Below are positions 1 to 5,716 of a DNA stretch of 6,766 bases, one piece after another (the first letter of the stretch is position 1; every line of letters starts with the position of its first letter). The notes below the pieces were generated by a model that saw nothing but the letters and a program-made list of their open reading frames with translations, had not been told where the DNA came from and did not search any database. A program made the position numbers and the translations under genes. Location: contig CAZBWS010000099.1 of assembly GCA_964495705.1 (NCBI GenBank), positions 1-6,766 on the forward strand. The letters are read 5' to 3'. Source of the stretch: CAZBWS01 sp964495705. Lineage in GTDB: Bacteria; Pseudomonadota; Gammaproteobacteria; HTCC5015.

Positions 1-34
1 ATTGCATAATGCGGCGCATATTATAGGCTCAATA

Positions 35-80
35 TGTCACAAATATTACAATATGACGATTTTGTTATAAAAATGTGACA
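35..80. repeat. Spaced inverted repeat TGTCACA / TGTGACA
   Basis: The two 7-base arms, TGTCACA at 35-41 and TGTGACA at 74-80, are perfect reverse complements separated by 32 AT-rich bases. The candidate -10 TATAAA (66-71) lies between them. This could be a pair of operator half-sites for an unidentified regulator. It does not match the close spacing of a CRP site (TGTGA-N6-TCACA). The arms are short, so chance is a real alternative. Confidence 0.3.
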
Positions 81-154
81 AGGCGCATTGTGTGGCAAAA
101 ACTTGTTTATTGAAATCACTAGCTTCACAATGGCCCACTAAATAATCTCAACAC

Positions 155-159
155 AGGGA
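155..159 (+). promoter_or_regulatory. Shine-Dalgarno of the candidate leader ORF
   Basis: AGGGA lies 6 bases before the GTG at 166. It is as strong as any ribosome-binding site in the window, yet it stands about 80 bases upstream of the RDD start and so cannot serve that gene directly. Confidence 0.4.
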
Positions 160-165
160 CATTTC

Positions 166-243
166 GTGAACGCCTCCCAAGCTAATTGGTTTCAAGTAAA
201 GCCCATGCAAGGAAAAAGCCCTTTAACAGGACGCACTTGCTAG
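166..243 (+). CDS. Candidate 25-codon leader ORF overlapping the RDD start
   Basis: A GTG codon at 166 preceded by AGGGA at 6-base spacing opens a 25-codon frame that begins VNASQANWFQVKPMQG, ends LTGRTC and stops at TAG 241-243. The stop lies just inside the RDD gene, whose TTG start is at 237, so the two frames overlap by 7 bases. I do not recognise the peptide. It has no run of one amino acid that would suggest classical attenuation. Its position suggests a leader whose translation delivers ribosomes to the weak TTG start, matching the overlapping style of the rest of the operon. It could equally be a chance frame, and conservation would decide. Confidence 0.3.
   Translation: MNASQANWFQVKPMQGKSPLTGRTC
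228..231 (+). promoter_or_regulatory. Ribosome-binding site deciding the RDD start at TTG 237
   Basis: AGGA stands 5 bases before TTG 237. The in-frame TTG at 186, which would add 17 residues, has no purine-rich site upstream; the bases there read CCTCCCAAGC. The protein starting at 237, MLDTTRAFETPEG, also matches the usual beginning of this RDD subfamily. Confidence 0.65.
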
Positions 244-935
244 ACACCACCCGCGCCTTTGAAACCCCCGAAGGGATCGAGCTGCAGCTACATGTAGCTG
301 GCCCTGTGGTGCGTGCCTGTGCATGGATAATAGACGTGCTTATTCGCATGGCCTTAAACATGTGCCTCGGTTTAGTGTTGCTGTTATTTGGCACTGCGGG
401 GGTGGGCTTTATGCTGATCGGGGCTTTCTTAATTGAGTGGTTCTACCCTGTCATCTTTGAGGTCTATCGCGGGGCGACGCCAGGGAAAAAGATATTTGAT
501 CTGCAGGTGGTTCACGATGACGGCACCCCCATTAGCTGGCAGGCCTCTTCACTGCGCAACTTCTTATTGGTGGCCGACTTCTTGCCCATGATGTATGGCT
601 TTGGCCTACTCTCAATGCTTTACAGCCGCGACTTCAAACGCCTAGGGGACATGGCAGCAGGCACGCTGGTTATTTATCGACCTAGCGCAAGCCATGAGTA
701 TAAAATTCCACCACGCCCTGCTCTACCTTTGCCATCCCCTCTACAGCTAGGCGAGCAGCGTGCTATTTTAGATTTTGCCGAGCGCGCGGAAGGCCTATCT
801 CCAGAGCGCAGACAAGAACTCGCTCTGCTCCTGCAAGACTATACAGACAGCGCAGAGCAGTATGCAGATAACCCCGCAGAGCCGCTATTGCGCTATGCCA
901 ATTGGATTGCCCACGGCACGGAGCAGCACAAGTGA
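237..935 (+). CDS. RDD-family inner-membrane protein
   Basis: This 232-residue protein belongs to the RDD family, small polytopic membrane proteins named for conserved Arg and Asp residues and mostly of unknown function; some members are linked to ion transport. The start MLDTTRAFETPEG is typical of the proteobacterial type encoded next to SpoIIM/DUF95 genes. The signature Arg and Asp are visible as R26 and D33 in VVRACAWIID, followed by TPGKK at 81-85 and KRLGDMAAGTLVIY at 134-147 with the late conserved Asp (D138). Likely membrane spans are about 28-50, 55-77 and 104-128. Residues 150-232 form a polar tail containing a predicted helix (GEQRAILDFAERAEGLSPER), probably cytoplasmic. The start is TTG, supported by AGGA 5 bases upstream. 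The stop TGA overlaps the GTG of the next gene. As first gene of the operon it may be translationally driven by the short leader ORF. The family call is firm; the function is not known. Confidence 0.9.
   Translation: MLDTTRAFETPEGIELQLHVAGPVVRACAWIIDVLIRMALNMCLGLVLLLFGTAGVGFMLIGAFLIEWFYPVIFEVYRGATPGKKIFDLQVVHDDGTPISWQASSLRNFLLVADFLPMMYGFGLLSMLYSRDFKRLGDMAAGTLVIYRPSASHEYKIPPRPALPLPSPLQLGEQRAILDFAERAEGLSPERRQELALLLQDYTDSAEQYADNPAEPLLRYANWIAHGTEQHK
919..923 (+). promoter_or_regulatory. Ribosome-binding site deciding the SpoIIM-family start at GTG 932
   Basis: CGGAG lies 8 bases before GTG 932, inside the end of the RDD gene. It favours GTG 932 over the longer in-frame TTG at 902. The GTG overlaps the RDD stop as GTGA, the same arrangement as the ATGA junctions downstream. 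Confidence 0.65.
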
Positions 936-1927
936 AACAGCTCGCCTTTGAACAACACTACCAAGACAGCTGGCAGCGCTACGACCAATTGTGTACCGAT
1001 ATAGCTGACAAGCATAGTAAGCTCAGTGTCCAGCAGCGCTATGAGCTGCCAGCCCTGTATCGACGTATCTGCCAGCACTACGCCGTTGCCAAACAGCGCC
1101 ACTACAGCCCACATTTAATTAATGCATTACATCAGCGCGTACTGCAGGGCCACCAACAACTCTATCACCAGCAAGGCTCGATCCTGTGGCGGCTACTGGC
1201 ATTTCTGTGGATCACCTTCCCCTGCCAGCTGCGCCGCCACGCACGTCATTTTTGGCTAGCCGCCGCACTCTTTTATTTACCTGCAGTAGGCTTTGGTTTG
1301 GCTTGCTACTTCGATAACGAAGTTATCTATAGCATCATGCCGGACCACCAAATATTTACCATGGAGTATATGTACGACCCCGCCAATAAACATATTGGTC
1401 GCGACGCCGAGCAGCAAACCGAGTCGCGGGTGATGATGCTGGGCTATTACATCATGAACAATATCTCCATCGACTTTCGCACCTTTGCCATGGGCTTGTT
1501 GGCGGGGATCGGTACAGTATTCATACTTATATATAACGGTGTGGTGATTGGCGGTGTTGCCGGCCACCTCAGCCAGCTTGGCTTTACCGACACCTTTTGG
1601 CCCTTCGTCAGCGGCCACGGCTCCTTTGAGCTAACTGCGATTGCGGTCAGTGGCGCTGCGGGTCTGCGAATTGCTCAACCTTTGATAGCGCCGGGGCGCT
1701 ACAGCCGTATAGAAGCGCTCAAACTCGGTGGCCGCGACAGCATTCAACTGGTCCTCGGCGCAGGTTTTATGACGTTTATTGCCGCTTTCATTGAAGCCTT
1801 TTGGTCGCCCAGTGCCGCTCCTATTGCAGCCAAATACACAGTCGCAGCCATCCTCTGGCTACTCGTTATTCTGTATTTGAGTTTTGCCGGCCGCGGCTTT
1901 GATCAGCACCTAGAGGCTGCGCAATGA
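932..1927 (+). CDS. SpoIIM/DUF95-family integral membrane protein
   Basis: From GTG 932 this is a 331-residue protein (MKQLAFEQHYQDSW). It belongs to the family named after Bacillus stage II sporulation protein M, formerly DUF95. In organisms without sporulation its role is unknown, and the name should not be read as function. Residues 1-105 are polar, basic and helical, likely cytoplasmic. Membrane spans fall near 106-127, 185-211, 232-252, 271-290 and 299-317, with a large loop at 128-180. Conserved-looking motifs are NNISIDFRTFAMG at 176-188 and HGSFELTAIAVSGAAG at 229-244, the hallmark His-Gly...Glu-Leu stretch of the family. Both ends overlap neighbours by 4 bases or fewer (GTGA before, ATGA after), so it is probably translated in step with the RDD and DUF4129 genes. 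RDD and SpoIIM proteins are often encoded side by side, which suggests a membrane partnership. Confidence 0.88.
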   Translation: MKQLAFEQHYQDSWQRYDQLCTDIADKHSKLSVQQRYELPALYRRICQHYAVAKQRHYSPHLINALHQRVLQGHQQLYHQQGSILWRLLAFLWITFPCQLRRHARHFWLAAALFYLPAVGFGLACYFDNEVIYSIMPDHQIFTMEYMYDPANKHIGRDAEQQTESRVMMLGYYIMNNISIDFRTFAMGLLAGIGTVFILIYNGVVIGGVAGHLSQLGFTDTFWPFVSGHGSFELTAIAVSGAAGLRIAQPLIAPGRYSRIEALKLGGRDSIQLVLGAGFMTFIAAFIEAFWSPSAAPIAAKYTVAAILWLLVILYLSFAGRGFDQHLEAAQ

Positions 1928-3459
1928 ATATACAGCGCATGACGACCAAGCTGCGCCCGCGCAAGACCTGGGAAGCAGTCGATCTCGGCTTCACCATGGC
2001 CAGGCAGTGGTTCCTGCCTCTGTGGGGGCTGTGGCTATTGCTCGCCCTGCCTGTATTTATACTGGCCAGTGTAGCGCTGCCCCACTCAACCTATTGGTCG
2101 GTGTTTATTGTGTGGTGGTTAAAACCCCTATTTGAACAAGCTGTCCTGTATTATCTCAGCCAAAGTTTATTTGGCGAATACCCCTCTTTCCAGCACATCC
2201 GCAAGCAACTTTGGCCCATTATCAAGCCCCAGCTATGGCAGAGTCTAAGTTTTCGCCGCCTATCCCTAGCGCGCAGCTTTAATCAACCCGTCGCCATGCT
2301 AGAACAGCTCAAAGGCCAGCGCCGCAGCAAGCGCCTAGAGGTGCTGCATCACAACCAGCGCAATGTTAGTCAGTGGCTAACCATTGTTAGCGTGCACTTG
2401 GAAACCACTCTGTACCTTTCCCTGTTTGCCGCCCTTCTTATATTGATACCCGAAGAACAAGACTTCTTCGACTGGGCCGACTTTTTAGAGGGCAACAACC
2501 TGCCCTTGCAGTACCTAGCTAACATTAGTTACTTTATTGGCATTTCATTAATCGCCCCCTTTTATGTTGCGGCGGGCTTTGCCCTATACCTCACACGACG
2601 CACGGAACTAGAGGCCTGGGATATAGAGCTAAGTTTTAAAAAGCTCAGTCAGCGCCAAAAGGCTCAGCAGGGCAAGTCACTTTTAAGTGTTATGGCCACC
2701 AGTCTATTGACCGCTAGCGCGCTTTTCAGCACCAGCTATTCAACACCTGGTCACGCCATAGACAAAGCCAGCGCCAAAGCCAGTATTAAAGAGGTTATGC
2801 AACGCGAACCCTTTGGTAAAATTGAGTACTATGAAACTTGGCAGCCCAAGCAAAAAGAAGCCGAAGAGATAGACGCGGAGTGGTTAGAGAAAATCAAAGC
2901 CTTCTTTGAGTCCCTGTTTGATGGCGCACAATGGATAGGTGATGCCTCGCCTCTGATTGCCAATGTCTTTAAAGCCCTGCTGTGGATTAGCTTGGGTTTG
3001 CTCTGTGCCTATTTAATCTGGCGCTTCACCCATTGGCTAGATTGGCTGGGGCTGCCACAATTCAAGCCCAGTCAAATAAAGCGCCCACCTCTGCCCAGCA
3101 CCCTGTTTGGCTTAGAAGTCAATGCGGATAGCCTGCCAGCAGATGTGATTGGCGAAGCTGAAAAGCTCATCCAACAGCAACAGTGGCGCGCAGCATTAGC
3201 CTTGCTCTATCGCGCAAGCTTGATACAACTCATTCACCTGCATCAGCTCGACATCCCCGAGTCCGCCACCGAGGGAGAGTGTCAGCGGCTGGTGCGCCAA
3301 CAACGTCCTGACCCAGAGTCTATTTTCTTTACTAGGCTGACTCGTCAATGGTTGCTGCTGGCCTATGCCCATGAGCATCCTCAAGCAGGCGAGCTGAAAG
3401 CCTTATGCCAACAATGGCCACAGTACTATGCTCAACAAGACCCAGGACAAAGCCAATGA
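1924..3459 (+). CDS. Membrane protein with C-terminal DUF4129 domain
   Basis: This 511-residue protein starts at ATG 1924, with AGAGG 7 bases upstream and an ATGA overlap with the SpoIIM stop. The N-terminus (RPRKTWEAVDLGFTMARQW) is typical of the proteobacterial type. Predicted membrane spans are near 31-52, 56-77, 157-176, 199-224, 254-273 and 345-366. The loops at 78-156 and 225-251 are rich in Arg and Lys, and the loop at 177-198 is acidic (EEQDFFDWADFLEG). By the positive-inside rule both ends are cytoplasmic and residues 274-344 are periplasmic. The last part, about 410-495, is the DUF4129 domain, recognisable by ALALLYRASLIQLI and the helical RLTRQWLLLAYAHEH. DUF4129 has no known activity; it is often found near transglutaminase, MoxR and DUF58 genes. 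Residues 281-288 contain a small AKAS duplication. There is no catalytic motif I can name. Confidence 0.82.
   Translation: MNIQRMTTKLRPRKTWEAVDLGFTMARQWFLPLWGLWLLLALPVFILASVALPHSTYWSVFIVWWLKPLFEQAVLYYLSQSLFGEYPSFQHIRKQLWPIIKPQLWQSLSFRRLSLARSFNQPVAMLEQLKGQRRSKRLEVLHHNQRNVSQWLTIVSVHLETTLYLSLFAALLILIPEEQDFFDWADFLEGNNLPLQYLANISYFIGISLIAPFYVAAGFALYLTRRTELEAWDIELSFKKLSQRQKAQQGKSLLSVMATSLLTASALFSTSYSTPGHAIDKASAKASIKEVMQREPFGKIEYYETWQPKQKEAEEIDAEWLEKIKAFFESLFDGAQWIGDASPLIANVFKALLWISLGLLCAYLIWRFTHWLDWLGLPQFKPSQIKRPPLPSTLFGLEVNADSLPADVIGEAEKLIQQQQWRAALALLYRASLIQLIHLHQLDIPESATEGECQRLVRQQRPDPESIFFTRLTRQWLLLAYAHEHPQAGELKALCQQWPQYYAQQDPGQSQ
3444..3447 (+). promoter_or_regulatory. Ribosome-binding site deciding the DUF4350 start at ATG 3456
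   Basis: AGGA lies 8 bases before ATG 3456, which overlaps the DUF4129 stop as ATGA. The in-frame ATG at 3405 would add 17 Arg/Pro/Thr-rich residues, has no Shine-Dalgarno, and would overlap the preceding gene by 55 bases. Confidence 0.7.
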
Positions 3460-4730
3460 GCAAGCAGCGTTCAGGCCTATTAATTGGTGGCATCCTAGTC
3501 ATTGCTCTAGCCTTGTGGCTAAGTTGGTTCTTTAAAAATTTTGAACTGATTGAAAAAGAGCGCCGTAGCGGCATGGACAAAACCGCACGCAAGAACCCCT
3601 TCTACGCTGCTGAATTATTTTTGCGCGATGTAGGTATTGCGGTAGAAAGCACCAGTGGGCGCAAACATCTAATCGACCTACCCAGCAGCAACGACACCCT
3701 ACTGGTTAACGATATTGGCTCCAGTCTCAACACACAACGCCAAGAAGCCCTACTTGCATGGATAGCCAACGGTGGCCAGCTAATTACCTCGGCAAACCGC
3801 TTTTGGAACGAAGACAGTGGGCAAAGCGGCAATCGCTTACTCGACCATTTAAATATTCGCCTAGTTGAAGCTAGCAGCCTAAACAAGGACGACAGCGAAG
3901 AAGTGGACAGCGAAACCCAGAAGAACAATAAAGATCGTCGCAGTAAAGACCCCTTCGGAAAACTTGCCAAAAACCTGCTCGGCACCCTGTTAAACGAGCC
4001 CGTCACTATCGCCTTAGATAATGGCGAATCTGTTGAAGTGCTGTTTAACAGCAATCGTAGCCTAGTGGATGTAGACAATATTGCCAGCTATTCAGCGGGG
4101 GCAAAAGACCGCATCCACATGCTCGACATTCCAATTGGCGATGGCTGGTTAACCGTATTTAGCGACAGTCAGTTTCTCAAGCACAGCGTGCAAGCCAGCC
4201 TCGCCAACTCTCTGGACCTACAGCTGAGCAATATAGAGCAGGCCGACCATGCCTATCTGCTCTGGAATCTATTAGCGCAACGGGATAAAACTTGGTTGCT
4301 GTATAGCATTGACGCCCTGCCCCTACACCAACTGCTATGGAGCCGTGCGCAACTCACCTGTATTAGCTTTATCGCCTTGCTGCTGTTTTGGCTGTGGTGG
4401 CAACGCAATCAATTTGGCCCACTAAAAGGCCAGTTGGACCCGCCGCGTCGCAACCTAATGGAGCATATCCGCATGGGCGCACGCTACCACTGGCAACAAG
4501 ATAAAGCCCAACTATTACTCAACAATAATCGCGAACACATCATACACGCGGTGCAATCCAAGCACCCTTATATCGGCGCACTAGCGCCTGAAGAACAGTG
4601 CCAATATCTCAGCGAAGCACTATGGCTCAGCGCGGCCCAAATTCACCAAGCACTCTACGCCGACTGGCGCAATGAGCGCGACTTTATTCTAATCAGCGAC
4701 TTACTACAGCAAATAGGACAAGAACTATGA
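3456..4730 (+). CDS. DUF4350-family membrane protein
   Basis: This 424-residue protein (MSKQRSGLLIGG) has a membrane anchor at about 7-26 and a second span at about 297-316, with a large soluble region between. Residues 47-115 match the start of the DUF4350 domain: NPFYAAELFLRDVGIAVE, then DTLLVNDIGS and EALLAWIANGGQLITSA. This fold is glutamine-amidotransferase-like and related to GldG-type transporter auxiliary domains, but I see no catalytic Cys-His pair, so enzyme activity is unlikely. Residues 140-175 form a charged, low-complexity insert (DDSEEVDSETQKNNKD). After the second span comes a basic cytoplasmic tail with DPPRRNLMEHIRMGARY (328-344), a motif I associate with this family. The most likely topology puts the DUF4350 domain in the periplasm and the tail in the cytoplasm. 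It overlaps both neighbours by ATGA. Its role in the complex is unknown. Confidence 0.8.
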   Translation: MSKQRSGLLIGGILVIALALWLSWFFKNFELIEKERRSGMDKTARKNPFYAAELFLRDVGIAVESTSGRKHLIDLPSSNDTLLVNDIGSSLNTQRQEALLAWIANGGQLITSANRFWNEDSGQSGNRLLDHLNIRLVEASSLNKDDSEEVDSETQKNNKDRRSKDPFGKLAKNLLGTLLNEPVTIALDNGESVEVLFNSNRSLVDVDNIASYSAGAKDRIHMLDIPIGDGWLTVFSDSQFLKHSVQASLANSLDLQLSNIEQADHAYLLWNLLAQRDKTWLLYSIDALPLHQLLWSRAQLTCISFIALLLFWLWWQRNQFGPLKGQLDPPRRNLMEHIRMGARYHWQQDKAQLLLNNNREHIIHAVQSKHPYIGALAPEEQCQYLSEALWLSAAQIHQALYADWRNERDFILISDLLQQIGQEL

Positions 4731-5695
4731 GTGTCGACACTATTCAAAACGCTCACCGCGACCTGCAAACACTGCGCGAGCAAATCGGCAAAGCCATGAT
4801 TGGCCAGCGCGATGTCATTGACCAAACTTTAATCTGCCTAATCGCCTCGGGGCATGCGTTGATTGAAGGTGTGCCGGGCTTGGGCAAAACTCTGTTAGTA
4901 CGTGCACTAGCGCAGGCCATTGGCGGCGAGTTTAGCCGCGTGCAATTCACCCCAGACCTGATGCCTTCAGACGTTACTGGGCACAGCATGTTCGACATGA
5001 AGAGCCAAGAGTGGAGCGTGCGCCGCGGCCCTGTATTCTGTAACTTTCTACTCGCTGACGAAATAAATCGCGCACCTGCAAAAACACAATCTGCCCTACT
5101 GGAAGTCATGCAAGAGCAGCAAGTGACCATTGAAGGGGAAAGCTATGGCTTAGATCAACCCTTCTTAACCCTCGCCACCCAAAACCCCATTGAGCAAGAG
5201 GGCACTTACCCCTTGCCCGAAGCCCAGCTAGATCGCTTTTTGCTAAATGTAAAGATCAACTACCCCAGCGAACAGGAAGAATTGCAAATGGTGCAACAAG
5301 TTGCTGGAAGCAGTGTAGGCGACAAGCTGGATGTCTCTCGCGTAGAAACGGTGCTCAGCCCGCAACGCATAACCGAACTACAACAAATTGCCTCTACGCT
5401 CGAAATGGATGAGCAAATTGTCGACTACGCCGTGCGTATTGCTCGTGCCACCCGCAGCTGGAGCGGCATCGAAATAGGCGCTGGCCCTCGTGGTTCTATT
5501 TCTTTACTGCGCGCAGCACGCGCTCAGGCACTACTAGCGGGCAACCATTTTGTCACCCCAGATGATGTCAAAAGTATTGCTCCCGCGGTCTTGCGCCACC
5601 GCCTCAGCCTCACCGCTGATTATGAAATCGAAGGCTATAGTACTGACCAAGTACTGGCAGATATTTTGGCCAATATCGAAGCTCCACGGGTTTAA
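4727..5695 (+). CDS. MoxR-family AAA+ ATPase
   Basis: This is a complete 322-residue cytoplasmic AAA+ ATPase of the MoxR type (AAA_3 core plus C-terminal lid). Motifs in order: an N-terminal IGQRDVIDQTLICL segment (25-38); Walker A GVPGLGKT (48-55); the MoxR-typical QFTPDLMPSDVTG (73-85); Walker B LLADEINR (108-115); sensor 1 in ATQNP (150-154); the EGTYPLPEAQLDRF stretch (158-171) with R170 as likely Arg finger; and sensor 2 in GPRGSISLLRAAR (253-265). All ATPase residues look intact. MoxR proteins form hexamers and are thought to act as chaperones that mature or load metal into partner proteins, often those with vWA or DUF58 domains. The start ATG has AGGA 8 bases upstream and overlaps the DUF4350 stop. 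The following gene encodes a DUF58 protein, the likely direct partner. The subfamily cannot be fixed by eye. I leave the symbol blank because the methanol dehydrogenase role implied by moxR does not apply here. Confidence 0.96.
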   Translation: MSVDTIQNAHRDLQTLREQIGKAMIGQRDVIDQTLICLIASGHALIEGVPGLGKTLLVRALAQAIGGEFSRVQFTPDLMPSDVTGHSMFDMKSQEWSVRRGPVFCNFLLADEINRAPAKTQSALLEVMQEQQVTIEGESYGLDQPFLTLATQNPIEQEGTYPLPEAQLDRFLLNVKINYPSEQEELQMVQQVAGSSVGDKLDVSRVETVLSPQRITELQQIASTLEMDEQIVDYAVRIARATRSWSGIEIGAGPRGSISLLRAARAQALLAGNHFVTPDDVKSIAPAVLRHRLSLTADYEIEGYSTDQVLADILANIEAPRV

Positions 5696-5701
5696 GGCAG
5701 A

Positions 5702-5716
5702 ATGCACTATTCATGA
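5702..5716 (+). other. Four-codon mini-ORF ending on the DUF58 start codon
   Basis: ATG 5702 opens a frame of four codons (Met-His-Tyr-Ser) that stops at TGA 5714-5716, so it overlaps the DUF58 start ATG (5713-5715) as ATGA. AAGG at 5694-5697 is only 4 bases before ATG 5702 but 15 before ATG 5713. The site therefore suits the mini-ORF better than the gene, though neither spacing is ideal. It restores the ATGA junction used elsewhere in the operon. It may be a coupling device or coincidence. Confidence 0.3.

Larger units (their letters stand above)
1..236. promoter_or_regulatory. Upstream intergenic region of the operon
   Basis: This stretch is mostly AT-rich, unlike the coding sequence after it, and holds no gene I can support apart from a possible short leader ORF at 166-243. 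Promoter-like hexamers are weak. On the plus strand TATAAA at 66-71 could be a -10, with ATTACA (45-50) 15 bases upstream as a poor -35. On the minus strand a perfect TATAAT reads from 25 to 20, which would fit a divergent gene beyond the left edge, but no good -35 stands at 17 bases from it. TGTCACA and TGTGACA form a spaced inverted repeat around this part. The operon promoter most likely lies here because there is no other gap of promoter size in the window. The exact site is unresolved. Confidence 0.5.

Noticed and set aside
35..89. CRP-like binding site
   Set aside because: TGTGA and TCACA arms occur but not with the N6 spacing of a CRP site; only a long-spaced inverted repeat remains.
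186..236. Extended RDD start at TTG 186 adding 17 residues
   Set aside because: There is no ribosome-binding site upstream, and the added residues (MVSSKAHARKKPFNR...) do not look like the family N-terminus, whereas TTG 237 has AGGA and gives the typical MLDTTR start.
902..931. Extended SpoIIM start at TTG 902
   Set aside because: GTG 932 has CGGAG at 8 bases and a GTGA overlap with the previous stop, and the shorter protein starts like relatives (MKQ...).
1277..1618. Minus-strand open frame of 113 codons
   Set aside because: It lies opposite the conserved SpoIIM membrane segments and encodes nothing recognisable.
3405..3455. Extended DUF4350 start at ATG 3405
   Set aside because: There is no Shine-Dalgarno, it would overlap the DUF4129 gene by 55 bases, and ATG 3456 has both AGGA and an ATGA junction.
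3602..4078. Minus-strand open frame of 158 codons
   Set aside because: It lies wholly inside the DUF4350 gene, its product is Ser/Leu/Arg-rich with no recognisable domain, and the plus-strand frame matches a known family.
4753..5130. Minus-strand open frame of 125 codons
   Set aside because: It is antisense to the Walker A and Walker B region of the MoxR gene, with no family resemblance.
4727..5695. Methanol dehydrogenase maturation role for the MoxR protein
   Set aside because: No methanol dehydrogenase or cytochrome genes are present; the name is historical and the context is a different MoxR gene cluster.
5693..5713. Terminator or promoter between moxR and the DUF58 gene
   Set aside because: The gap is only 17 bases, with no GC-rich hairpin or T-run, and MoxR/DUF58 genes are normally co-transcribed.
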